Shown here one piece after another: positions 9,535 through 20,300 of a DNA stretch of 42,500 nucleotides. Within the stretch, counting starts at the first letter, position 1. Each line of letters starts with the position of its first letter. The DNA lies in NCBI GenBank assembly GCA_905221605.1, contig CAJNDS010002070.1:1-42500 (forward strand). The letters run 5' to 3'. The notes under the pieces were generated by a model. The model had not been told where the DNA came from, searched no databases, and worked only from the letters and a program-made list of their open reading frames with translations. The translations under genes and the position numbers were made by a program. The stretch comes from Symbiodinium natans. Taxonomy: Eukaryota > Sar > Dinophyceae > Suessiales > Symbiodiniaceae.

Positions 9535-9570
9535 GCCCCTTCGGGTGGCTACGCCTCGCAGCGTGCAGAC
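9535..9570 (+). repeat. Common 3' terminus with TTCG hairpin (also at 7416, 11914, 14831, 16959)
   Basis: All units end GCCCC-TTCG-GGTGGC followed by TACGCCTCGCAGCGTGCAGAC. The first part folds into a five-pair stem with a TTCG tetraloop and one bulged T. Only bases 5' of the hairpin differ between unit types (CACCTTGACCAACG or CACTTGAACCCACA). It is a candidate reverse-transcriptase recognition end. Confidence 0.7.
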
Positions 9571-10150
9571 GAAAGTTCCTGTCTTTCCGCTCGTGAGCTA
9601 TCGGCGACCAGAGTGGCCGTCCACTGTGCCCTGGACAGTGTGCCACACGCCAAAGAGACTTGCTGCAAGGCAGACGGAGAGCGACGGACCATGCAGGCAA
9701 TTGCATGCTGTGTATTTGCATGGTCACACCAGGGGCGTCGTGAAGGGCTTCCTGGAACTGTCGCAGTCATATCGTATCCACTTTGTCCGTCGCACCAGGA
9801 GAGGCAACACAGCCTGATTGATGGCAGCGGACGTGTAATCAGATACCTGGGAAGGCTGGTGATAATGGTGTCTGGCCCTGATGTGTCGAGAAGGATGCTG
9901 GCCTTGTCGGAAGATGATGAGGAATGGATGCTCCTTTGAGGTGATGGTATGTCACCGGCCAGTAACCAGGCAAGTGGAAGTGGATTGAATTGCGAGCACA
10001 GCCTCGCCATTAAGGGCCATGTGAGGGCAAACCCGAATGCAGGCTTAGCTTGCCGGAATGAGGGTGATCAACATACCCTCGCAGAACAATGCTTTCTGAA
10101 CCGTGAAACCAGCGGAGATGCCATGTGAGGCTATGCATGGGCAGTTTCGG

Positions 10151-10609
10151 CCTCGCTATGCTGGAGCAAAGGTTCGGCCTCGCCGGGCTGAAGGAATGGA
10201 TGGTTCGGCCTCGCCACGGCTGAGGGAACAACAGAAGGGTTGCGAAAACGCCTCGCTGATGAAGAACGGTGCATGATGTTCCGGCCTCGCTTCAGCTGAG
10301 GGAAGAATGATGGCAAGCAGTTCCTGGAAAAGATGCCGCATGGGCACAAGAGGGACTGATAATTGCGAGCATGACATGGAATGGGCAGGCCGGGCACTGG
10401 CATGAATGGTCTGCCGGAATTGAGTCTGGGAGACTCTGGAAGCACTGCATGCAGCTTGGACGGCTGATGCTACTGGGCGCAAAGCGGTCAAGAGCTTGAA
10501 GCATAGACTCCGCGGTGCCGGTGTGTCGGAGCAATTGATAGAAGACAACCGCAGCCCAGCAGTGCTCAATCACACAAAGCAATCATTCGGCCTCGACTTA
10601 GGTCTGAGG
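10151..10609 (+). repeat. Hairpin family 1 cluster in unit 3
   Basis: Loci at 10151-10166 and 10178-10194 (both degenerate), 10209-10225, 10285-10301 and 10591-10609. The last has a longer stem, CCTCGAC-TTAG-GTC-T-GAGG: seven pairs that keep the bulged T. All recur in copy 2 (13080-13525). Confidence 0.75.
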
Positions 10610-10757
10610 GAATGTGAGATATGGAAAGAGCAAACTCCAGAATATGGATAAAGGAAACTGGCCAGGCATGGAGGCCAGCAAAGAGCAGGTACCAGCATTG
10701 CACTGGAGAAGCCTCGAGTCCCAATGGCAGTGAACTTTGTGGTGAGGAATACGTCGA

Positions 10758-10834
10758 CTGGTGAGTAAGTGCGAGAAAGCCAGGGCGATTCTGGGGAGAA
10801 CAGCAAGGCACGGTTAGTAAGTGCGAGAACACCG
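10758..10834 (+). repeat. Hairpin family 2, two loci in unit 3
   Basis: Loci at 10758-10783 (arms CTGG/CCAG) and 10811-10834 (arms CGG/CCG), with the same loop core. They recur near 13672-13750. The GGTGAGTAAG part also resembles a 5' splice site. Confidence 0.6.
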
Positions 10835-10950
10835 GAGCTGCTGAGAACCCTGGATTAGCCGGGACGTACTCCGTGAAGGATTCGTTGTCACTGCTTTCAG
10901 AAATGCCCACAAGGACTCAGCATGCAGCTAACCCGTGGTTGCAGAGTGGG

Positions 10951-11813
10951 CCTCACTTCGGTTGAGGGTAATCGACTCCCAAGTGAGAGTATGGAGTTTT
11001 GGTGGCAAACAAGAGAGCCAGCCGAATGTCTTGAACAATGGCTACGGCTGGATTGGAGAATGTCAAGTCTCACAAGGATAGCGGCCTCGTACATAATATC
11101 CTCACTGGCAGGGTGGGTTGACCTGGTAGTCGGCACCTTGCCCGGCCCCCTGTCAGGCGCCTGTACCGGCCACCTGTTGAAGGTGTGTGGCGTGGGGTCA
11201 CCGGTGCGTAGCGGCGATTTCGGTCGCTTAGCGTCCTCCAGCCTAAAAAGGGATATGTTTGGGCAGGTACTTCACCTGTTCCTCCTGCTTGGCTCGTGTT
11301 GGAGATGTGTGAATCGAGGGCATGGATCCGTCAAGGTGAGATGACAAGAAAGTGCAGAATTGGGCCTCATCGGAACGGTCTGTATATGGGGATTGACCAC
11401 CCCGCCGGTAGAGGGATAGCGGCCTCTGAGAATCGGAGGGCATGGATCACCTCCCGGCAAAAGCCACAGGAAGTATGCCCTGTGCATCAAGAGGCAGCCA
11501 CCGTAACCAGAGTCCATGAAGCCTCGGGCCATGACCTGGTTTGAAGACATGTCCGGCCTCACTACGGTAGAGGGGTGTGGATGGAAGCACTCAGGACATG
11601 CAATGAGACTCGTAGGACGAGCATCTGGGTCTACAGGAATTGACCTCCATTCGGTTGAGGGATAGCGGCCTCCACGAACGAGGGCATGGATCACCTCCCG
11701 AATAGACAACACAGAGAATGTGCAAGCATACAGGCAATTTGCCTTGGCCAAAGTCTTCAAGCCAATAGCAACGACTTGGTCAAAACGACATTCCGGCCTC
11801 ACTTCGGTTGAGG
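10951..11813 (+). repeat. Hairpin family 1, covariant form CCTCAC-loop-GTTGAGG
   Basis: Loci at 10951-10967, 11557-11573 and 11797-11813. The inner G-C pair of the common form is replaced by A-T on both arms (CCTCAC with GT-T-GAGG), so pairing is kept. The 11557 locus bulges A instead of T in this copy. Recur in unit 3 copy 2. Confidence 0.75.
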
Positions 11814-11964
11814 GTAGCGGTACGTCAAAACCGAGGACAAGGAATGAGAGGGGAAACTTACCGGCAGTTTCACCCCACAGTTTTAGTAAGCTTTTGTTTC
11901 ACTTGAACCCACAGCCCCTTCGGGTGGCTACGCCTCGCAGCGTGCAGACGGAAAGTTCCTGTCT

Positions 11965-12358
11965 GGCTCAAGGCTCAACCCCGGTGGGGTGCGCAGGTAG
12001 TGAGCGGATCGGTGGCCTGGAGGCTGTACCTAAGGGTGGGCTCCAACAGGACTCAAACCGAAACCACTGTGTTTGCTCGGTAGTTCTGCCAGCCACATAG
12101 CTGCCTGTGTACGGCCTCGCCGAGTGCTGAGGGAACTTTCGACCTCGCTGCTGAGGGTGTTGTCGGCCTCGCCTGAGCTGAGGATTGTGGAAAGTCTTCG
12201 GCCTCGCTTCGGAGGGACAACATAGTTCGGCCTCACTACGGTTGAGGGAAACACCTCCTAGAACTGAGGTGCAAGAAGATAGCAGACCTGTGCGAGCGAA
12301 TCGGGTTCCGAGGCCTTAACTTCCTTTGGTGGAACAGGGCCCCGTCTCAACCCCAGAA
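11965..12358 (+). repeat. Unit 4, diverged and shortened relative of unit 2
   Basis: Starts GGCTCAAGG, CTCAACCCCGGTGGGGTG and GTGTTTGCTCG like unit 2, but is diverged and only about 390 bp long. It carries five closely packed hairpins at 12115-12247. Its junction with unit 3 copy 2 lacks the 14-bp word. Confidence 0.65.
12115..12247 (+). repeat. Hairpin family 1, dense cluster in unit 4
   Basis: Loci at 12115-12132, 12143-12156, 12167-12183, 12202-12215 (degenerate) and 12231-12247. Five in 133 bp with unrelated spacers, as expected if the hairpins move or are retained independently of their surroundings. Confidence 0.75.
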
Positions 12359-14866
12359 TTCCGCCCGTGGGCTATCGGCGACCAAAGTGGCCGTCCACTG
12401 TGCCCTGGACAGTGTGCCACACGCCAAAGAGACTTGCTGCAAGGCAGACGGAGAGCGACGGACCATGCCGGCAATTGCATGCTGTGTATTTGCATGGTCA
12501 CACCAGGGGCGTAGTGAAGGACTCTTCCTGGAACTGTCGCAGTCATATCGTATCCACTTTGTCCGTCGCACCAGGAGAGGCAACATAGCCTGGGGCAGCT
12601 GTGGGAATTGGAATGTCCAAAGAAGCCTGAATGCAGCTAACCTCCACTTGCAGCTCCGGAACTTCCGATGCTGTGAAGATGCGAGACTTTGGAACATCGA
12701 TTTCTATGTCGATCCCACAGACCCATCCCTGATGATTGATGGCAGCGGACGTGTAATCAGATACCTGGGAAGGCTGGTGATAATGGTGTATGGCCCTGAT
12801 GTGTCGAGAAGGATGCTGGCCTTGTCGGAAGATGATGAGGAATGGATGCTCCTTTGAGGTGATGGAATGTCACCGGCCAGTAACCAGGCAAGTGGTAGTG
12901 GATTGAATTGCGAGCACAGCCTCGCCATTAAGGGCCATGTGAGGGCAAACCCGAATGCAGGCTTAGCTTGCCGGAATGAGGGTGATCAACATACCCTCGC
13001 AGAACAATGCTTTCAGAACCCGTGAAACCAGCGGAGATGCCAGGTGAGGCTATGCAAGGGCAGTTTCGGCCTCGCTATGCTGGAGCAAAGGTTCGGCCTC
13101 GCCGGGCTAAGGGAATGGATGGTTCGGCCTCGCCACGGCTGAGGGAACAACAGAAGGGTTGCGAAAACGCCTCGCTGATGAAGAACGGTGCATGAAGTTC
13201 CGGCCTCGCTTCAGCTGAGGGAAGAATGATGACAAGCAGTTCCTGGAAAAGATGCCGCATGGGCACAAGAGGGACTGATAATTGCGAGCATGACATGGAA
13301 TGGGCAGACCGGGCACTGGAATGAATGCCGGAATTGAGTCCTGGAGACTCTGGAAGCACTGCATGCAGCTTGGACGGCTGATGCTACTGGGTGCAAAGCG
13401 GTCAAGAGCTTGAAGCATAGACTCCGCGGTGCCGGTGTGTCGGAGCAATAGATAGAAGACAACCGCAGCCCAGCAGTGCTCAATCACACAAAGCAATCAT
13501 TCGGCCTCGACTTAGGTCTGAGGGAATGTGAGATATGGAAAGAGCAAACTCCAGAATATGGATAAAGGAAACTGGCCAGGCATGGAGGCCAGCAAAGAGC
13601 AGGTACCAGCATTGCACTGGAGAAGCCTCGAGTCCCAATGGCAGTGAACTTTGTGGTGAGGAATACGTCGACTGGTGAGTAAGTGCGAGAAAGCCAGGGC
13701 GATTCTGGGGAGAACAGCAAGGCACGGTTAGTAAGTGCGAGAACACCGGAGCTGCTGAGAACCCTGGATTAGCCGGGACGTACTCCGTGGAGGATTCTTT
13801 GTCACTGCTTTCAGAAATGCCCACAAGGACCAAGCATGCAGCTAACCCGTGGTTGCAGAGTGGGCCTCACTTCGGTTGAGGGTAATCGACTCCCAAGTGA
13901 GAGTATGGAGTTTTGGTGGCAAACAAGAGAGCCAGCCGACTGTCTTTGGAACAATGGCTACGGCTGGATTGGAGAATGTCAAGTCTCACAATGGATAGCG
14001 GCCTCGTACATAATATCCTCACAGGCAGGGTGGGTTTGACCTGGTAGTCGGCACCTTGCCCGGCCCCCTGTCAGGCGCCTGTACCGGCCACCTGTTGAAG
14101 GTGTGTGGCGTGGGGTCACCGGTGCGTAGCGGCGATTTCGGTCGCTTAGCGTCCTCCAGCCTAAAAAGGGGTATGTTTGGGCAGGTACTTCACTTGTTCC
14201 TCCTGCTTGGCTCGTGTTGGAGATGTGTGAATCGAGGGCATGGATCCGTCAAGGTGAGATGACGAGAAAGTGCAGAATTGGGCCTCAATCGGAACGGTCT
14301 ATGTATGGGGATTGACCACCCCGCCGGTAGAGGGATAGCGGCCTCTGAGAATCGGAGGGCATGGATCACCTCCCGGCAAAAGCCACAGGAAGTATGCCCT
14401 GTGCATCAAGAGGCAGCCACCGTAACCAGAGTCCATGAAGCCTTGGGCCATGACCTGGTTTGAAGACATGTCCGGCCTCACTACGGTTGAGGGGTGTGGA
14501 TGGAAGCACTCAGGACATGCAATGAGACTCGTAGAACGAGCATCTGGGTCTACAGGAATGACCTCCATTCGGTTGAGGGATAGCGGCCTCCACGAACGAG
14601 GGCATGGATCACCTCCCGAATAGACAACACAGAGAATGTGCAAGCATACAGGCAATTTGCCTTGGCCAAAGTCTTCAAGCCAATGGCAACGACTTGGTCA
14701 AAAGACATTCCGGCCTCACTTCGGTTGAGGGTAGCGGTACGTCAAAACCGAGGACAAGGAATGAGAGGGGGAACTTACCGGCAGTTTCACCCCACAGTTT
14801 TAGTAAGCTTTTGTTTCACTTGAACCCACAGCCCCTTCGGGTGGCTACGCCTCGCAGCGTGCAGAC
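12359..14866 (+). repeat. Unit 3, copy 2 (about 2.5 kb)
   Basis: Direct copy of 9585-11950 at very high identity. It holds the ~140 bp missing from copy 1 and ends in the common terminus before the 14-bp word at 14867. Confidence 0.85.
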
Positions 14867-14880
14867 GAAAGTTCCTGTCT

Positions 14881-16994
14881 GGCTCAAGGTTTCGGCTCAA
14901 CCCCGGTGGGGTGCTCAGGTAGAGAGCGTCTTTAGTGCCGTTGTGGCTGGCCCTGGGGCTTGTAACTAAGGGTAGGTTCCGTTTTGAGGCCTGGCAAAAC
15001 TGTGTTTGCTCGTAGGCCGGCTGACCGGCTAAGCTGTCATAGAGCGGCGGCCCGCCAACTGCTGCCGTCGACGAAGGGCGTGAGTGCACAGTTTTCGGCC
15101 TCGCTTCGCTAGAGGGAAGCTTTTCGTCCTCGCGTTGCTGAGGGAACCTTGTGGCCTACAGTCTGCTCTGGGTCACAGTGAGAGTTGCAGCCTCGCATTG
15201 CTTGAGGGGTGACGCAAGCCTGTTGCTCACCAGAGATTCCTGCTGTCTCTGGGTGAGCAAAACCCACCGACCCTCATTTGGATTGAGGGCTGTGCTGAAG
15301 GTGAGTTTGGGTTCCTCGCTCACTTGTGTGGAAAACGAAGGTGAGACCGAAACACGGGGGAAAACGGCCAGGCACGCTGCAGACAGTGCAGGCCAACGTC
15401 GCACTGCAAGAGGCATCCTTGCAGTGGCGACAGGAGTGTCCCGAACAATTGCGGTGTGCTCGAGCCCAAGCTTGCAGGTTTTCGGGGATCTGCAAGCTGA
15501 GCACAACAGGATTTTCTTCGCAGGTAGAATCAGGTAGAAAAGATTTGGCCCAACCCTGGTGGATCTGCCTGGACATAAATAACCAGAGGCATCAGTGTCG
15601 TAAAGCTCATTGACTGGTGCTACTGAGAAACCGTTGCCAAGGAACTTGCAGTAGGACTGTGGTGCGGCGCAGTGCAAGTTGAAGAGCAGCTGGTGGTGGC
15701 TGCTCCCCGGAAAACCAATAGTCCAAGAAGCCTCCTTCGGCCTCGCTCCGTGCTGAGGGTTTGTAAGGGTTGGTATTGGCCGGAAAGGATTCAGATGGAG
15801 GTTACCCGATCTTCGCGCTTTTCCCATCTGAAGGCAACCAATGGTAATCAGCCTGCTGGACATGGCAGGCCTGCTTTTGTTTACATCCACGTCTCCTGCA
15901 AGGGCTGGGGTCTGTCCGTGCACACAGACAAGGCGGAACCTTGCAGATGTTTAGGTCCTCGCGGCACGGCCGCTGGAGGTTGTTTGAAGATGTTGGCTCT
16001 CACTATCTGGTGAGTGGTTTGTATGGGCACTTGCTGGGGCAAGGCGGCTCTGGCGTCTGAGGATGGTACATGTGCTGGCTGCTGAGTACGGGCCACCGAA
16101 AGAGACCTGTGGTAAGACAAGCGATGAAAGGAGCCGAACTCCTAAAGAAAGGACAGGCTAGCTCACGCGGACGCCACGCAGAGTATGTGTTACTATCTTC
16201 AGATGTTGGAGCCAAATTGCCAGCCTTGTGACGTGAGATGTGGTGTTTGGATTCGGCCTCAAGCACTGGAAGGCCTACAACAACAAATCCGAATGAAAAC
16301 TGTGGTCCTAAGACACGCGGTGCAGCTGCTTATACGTGGCACCGCGGGGGTCACATAGAGATAGAGGGCTTGCCAGCAAGGGAACTCTGTCTAAAGAGAG
16401 CCCTGGCTCAGTGAGGAGCTGAGGGCCTGGCTGCGCTGATGCAGCGGAATGGTTGTTCGGCCTCGCCTCCGCTGAGGGAACAACAGTAAATGCTTCTCTG
16501 CAGTGTCGGTCCGGGTTAGTAAGAGCGAGAACGCCGGGACCTCGAGCTGCAGTTTTACCATGAAGCAACCGCGTGAGATGCATTATTGGTCAACTGGTGA
16601 GTAAGAGCGAGAAAGCCAGGGTGACGCTACTTTGGGGGAGGCTGCAAGGCACGGTTAGTAAGTGCGAGAAAGCCGGAGCTGCGGACGAACCTGGAGTAGC
16701 AGTTTTTCATACCTCACGTGTTTCACTTTGCGGCCTCGCATGCGCTGAGGAAATATGCCTCGAACAGAACATCCAGTGCTGAGTGGGGATTGCCAAACTT
16801 ACGGAGGCTGATGCCACAACAAGTGCCTCAACAGCAATGCATGCGGAAGGCAAAGTTCGGCCTCGCGAGTGCTGAGGGTTGCAGCTGAGAGAGGGCCTAG
16901 CTGAGAACGCAACACCTCAAGCGAGGTAATTTTTAGTTTAGTTTCACCTTGACCAACGGCCCCTTCGGGTGGCTACGCCTCGCAGCGTGCAGAC
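14881..16994 (+). repeat. Unit 2, copy 2 (about 2.1 kb)
   Basis: Direct copy of 7468-9570, ending at the right 14-bp flank. The order of units (2, 3, 4, 3', 2') is nested, yet all lie in the same orientation. Confidence 0.85.
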
Positions 16995-17388
16995 GAAAGT
17001 TCCTGTCTAAGGACATGTTAACTTTGTTGTCCTGCATGCTGGCTCAGAGTTGTGTGTGTAGTTGTAGGAACTCCGTAGTTGTGCCTTGGAGGCTCGACGG
17101 GAGTGCTGCTTTAAGTGGGAAAGCCTTTTGAAGTGCTTGAGTTGTAGGGATGTGTGTCTGGAAGCTGTAGAAGTGACTGTGCACGTTTTTGCTTGCTTTA
17201 GGTATAGTTGGGTAGGTCCCGAGAACTCCCACTGACGTTTGAGTTTGTTTTGTGGCTGTGGAGAACACGTGGCAGAGCAGAGTTTTCACCTGTGTGTAAA
17301 GAGTTTCACTGACGAAGCCTCCGGCTTTTGACTTTGGCTCAAGTCGTGAGAAAAAGAGGGTTCAGCGCGCTGCTGCTGTGTTTTCACA
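16995..17388 (+). mobile_element. Candidate 3' LTR, remainder
   Basis: Begins with GAAAGTTCCTGTCT and continues in DNA unlike the repeat units, but similar in word use to the polyprotein flanks (GTTGTAGGAA, GGGAGTGCTG). It reaches TTTCACA at 17382-17388, the inverse of the TGTGAAA start at 7169. Joining the stub to this part gives about 397 bp, a normal copia LTR length. The end is chosen only by the 7-bp inverted terminus. Contains TTTGGCTCAAG at 17333-17343. Confidence 0.45.
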
Positions 17389-20300
17389 CAACAGGGCATG
17401 CGATGCATTGCCGCTAGACGAGAGCAATAGGGGTCTTTGTGTGAGGTCAAATCTTGTATGCTTGCCTTGGCCTTCTTTGATTTGATCTATCTCCAAGCCG
17501 GTTATTGCATATGAATTGGCGGTATGGATGATGCTGCCCGCAACAGAGGTTGGTGCGCTCGCACCTTCACCCCGTCATTCCGCTCACGAAGATGGATCGA
17601 CAATTCCCAGCAGGGGTGATGAGGTGAAGGGGGTGGGTGTTGGTCTGCTGGAATCCGAAGGCCTGGATGGCATGCTGCACCCGAAGAGCAAGGCTTTCAT
17701 CCCAGCGCCGAAGGTGGAAGATAGTTGCTAGCGAGGTTTCTGTCGCTACAAAGAAGGCATGTGCACTAGAACAACCAAGGGCCCTCTCGGAACGTTAGGT
17801 CGGCCAACACCACCTGGGCGACGCTGAGCAAGACGACAGGAAATCCCGCTTCCAGTGCATTACTACCCCTGGAAGAGCTGAATCCGAGCCGGTTCACTGC
17901 CTCCTCGTAATGCAAGCTCATGCACATGGCGACCCAATAGCGCCCACGCGAACACAAAGTCCGAATGTCGGCTTGCCGTCGTGCCTGCTAAGGGGGTGTT
18001 ACGGAGACACTGCATATGGTGGACTCGGTCATGTGCAATTTCGGGGAGGACTCTTTGGAACGCTTGAGAAAGAGCCAGATGCAGCATACTTACCGTGTCC
18101 GCCTTGGTTCGCGAAGTATCGTAAGCGACAGGGGACGGCTAACCTGACTTCTGACTGGCTCCGCACGGGATATGACCGTCCGGTAAACAACTCCACGGTG
18201 AGGCAGGAAGTGAGCCACAGGGCTGTGTCTCATCACCTCATCACCTAGCGGCTCCACCTGCGTATGGTTAGGTAGGAGGTCCAAAACTGCGAATCTCCGT
18301 GCCTCCCATGATCCAGCAACATTAGGATCGCCCGTGGTGCCAAGATCCTGAGGACGGTCAGAATTTGGGAGCAGCCCACGTGAAGTGAAGTGCAGCAAGG
18401 CCCGCTTTCCGGGTATTCACAAAGAGTGGAAACCATCTTTCTTTGTAGGTGCCCTTCCATTGCATTCTGGCAAAAAGATGCCGAACAAAGAAGAGAAAAT
18501 GTGGAATGGAGAGAAAGCAACGGCTGTCTTTCCGCTTTCTGGAGCTGGGGGAGCAGGCATTTGACCAGAGCTTGGTAATCACCCCGCCGCTCCACCGATT
18601 GGCCGCAAAGGCAAAATTGCTTCTGGGACAGGAGTAGGGAAGTTTTGATCAGTCTCCAGCGCCAGTGTAAGGTCGGAGGCTTCCAGTTGACAGGGTCGGG
18701 AGGCAGCTCCGCTCTAGTTGAGCGCATGCAACTTTAGATTGGCTCTTGCGCAGCCCTGGCGTGTACAGTGGCAGGTTTGATCTTCCGCCAGGGCGGGAGG
18801 TCAGCATCCTCGATTGGGGGTGGGCATGCTTGCATGGACGCGCTTGTGCTCACGCCTGATGCTTGTCCAGGCGGCGGCGGCGGCCTGTGCTAACAGAGGT
18901 TGGGGCATGGGGGCTGTTCCCCGGTGCAAAGGTGATTGGCTGACTGGGCACTGTAATACGAGAGGGTAAGGGTGACCTCCCTTCCCTTTTCTGCAGCAGG
19001 GGCGTGTTTGGCCCACGGCGGCAAACCCACGGGGGTCGACGACCACGAAGGTGCGACATTGGCGCGGCTGGCCAGAGCGATGCTGCGTCCAACTTCCTGG
19101 TTCCTGACGCCCCGAGTGCAGAAGAAAACAACGCACGGTGTGCTGTGGGGCGAAACAGATCGTGTTGCTGTCTCAGAAAGGATGCGTGATGATGCGTGTT
19201 CAGATCGAAGTCGATGCTGAACTGCCCCTGAGAGAGGGGACCACCCGTCGACATTAGCTTGCGCGGGCATAATGCATTCTGCCTGCAGGGCTTTGGTCAT
19301 TGCAATGTCGCTTGTGCCCGAGGTGGCCAGTGCGGTGAGGTTGCCTCTTCTGGCTACACATACCTGAATAGTGGCAGAACCCACTGGCAGAGTGTAACTT
19401 TGACATGAGTACGCTTCCATGGCAACAGCTACCTGCGGCAGGTGCGCATGAAGCAGAGCAGACAGTTAAGGCAAACCATCAGGCTGATTAAAGGCAAACA
19501 AATAAAAAACGCAAGACCTAAAGCTTCACTCAGAGAGCAACCGACCCAGCCCCGAGACACGCCCCTGTTCTACTGCTTGAGCCGTTGGACAGGTAATAGC
19601 AATTGATGCAGGCACCGGAATGCTGTCTTCTGTTGAGCATGTAGACAAGACCCTTCTTAGACGAGCACGCGGGGAGCAGCCAGGGGTTATGGTAAGCGAA
19701 TGGGCCCCATGCAGACATAAGCTTGTGGCGAGGCGGCAAATGTCGACACCGGGATGTGAAGGCTCACATCTCTTCTGACTGCTTGCAGCAGGTCAAGGAT
19801 TTGTGGGGTGTGGATGGCTTTGGTCCAGTTGGTGCCATCAGGCAGCAAGACTGGTGGTGATTCTGCCTCTCCAGCAGGCCAGGCGCATGCAAGAGTGGTG
19901 TTTTGGAAGGCCAGGTTGTTCTACAGATGCTCCATGCAACCCTGCCAAGGCAAGAGATGATTCTCGTGGAACCCGTAGTTTTGGTCGTGAACGTTGAAGC
20001 TCCTGGGCGTTTGCGCTTTGAAAGTGACGGTTTTTCGTGCTTCGATGCAATCGCTGTGTCTCGTTCTTGTAAAGCGTCAACCGACAATGTGTCCACAATC
20101 TGTATCGAACCAAAGAAAACAGAAACCCCCCATTAATTTATGCTCTAGCTTGCCAGACTGGTCTTTGGTTGGCATTCAAGACAAGTAGTCTGCAGTTCCC
20201 TCTGTTGGAGTTCCAAATGAAACTTTGACTTTCTTCTTGGCTATTCTTCGAATTTTGAGGGAGACTGACTTCTAAATCGGGCCGCCTCTGGCTCAAAATG

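Larger units (their letters stand above)
7468..9570 (+). repeat. Unit 2, copy 1 (about 2.1 kb)
   Basis: Nearly identical to 14881-16994, with a few substitutions and small indels (copy 2 has about 10 extra bases near 15150). Begins GGCTCAAGG. Contains hairpins of both families described below. Long reading frames inside occur on both strands without protein-like composition. Confidence 0.85.
9585..11950 (+). repeat. Unit 3, copy 1 (about 2.4 kb)
   Basis: Begins TTCCGCTCGTG after the 14-bp word and ends in the common 3' terminus. Compared with copy 2 it lacks about 140 bp after 9810 (present as 12591-12730). Confidence 0.85.
7186..16994 (+). mobile_element. Composite nested block of modular non-coding repeat units
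   Basis: Flanked by perfect 14-bp copies of GAAAGTTCCTGTCT (7172-7185 and 16995-17008). The same word recurs inside at 9571-9584, 11951-11964 and 14867-14880, giving four blocks of about 2.4, 2.4, 2.9 and 2.1 kb. Every block ends with the same 36-bp terminus containing a TTCG hairpin. Starts differ, and one unit is a 5'-truncated copy of another. No convincing coding frame. Conserved 3' end, variable 5' end and repeated flank resemble non-autonomous non-LTR retroelements inserting repeatedly at one target. Segmental duplication clearly also contributed. Confidence 0.6.

Noticed and set aside
18890-19420. Minus-strand 176-codon frame
   Set aside because: The first 60 residues look acceptable but the rest does not. 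An overlapping minus frame is similarly long. Not enough to call a gene.
19903-20136. Plus-strand 77-codon frame (QVVLQMLHATLPRQEM)
   Set aside because: Protein-like in part, but starts at TTG, lacks clear splice signals and matches nothing I know. Kept only as a possible exon.
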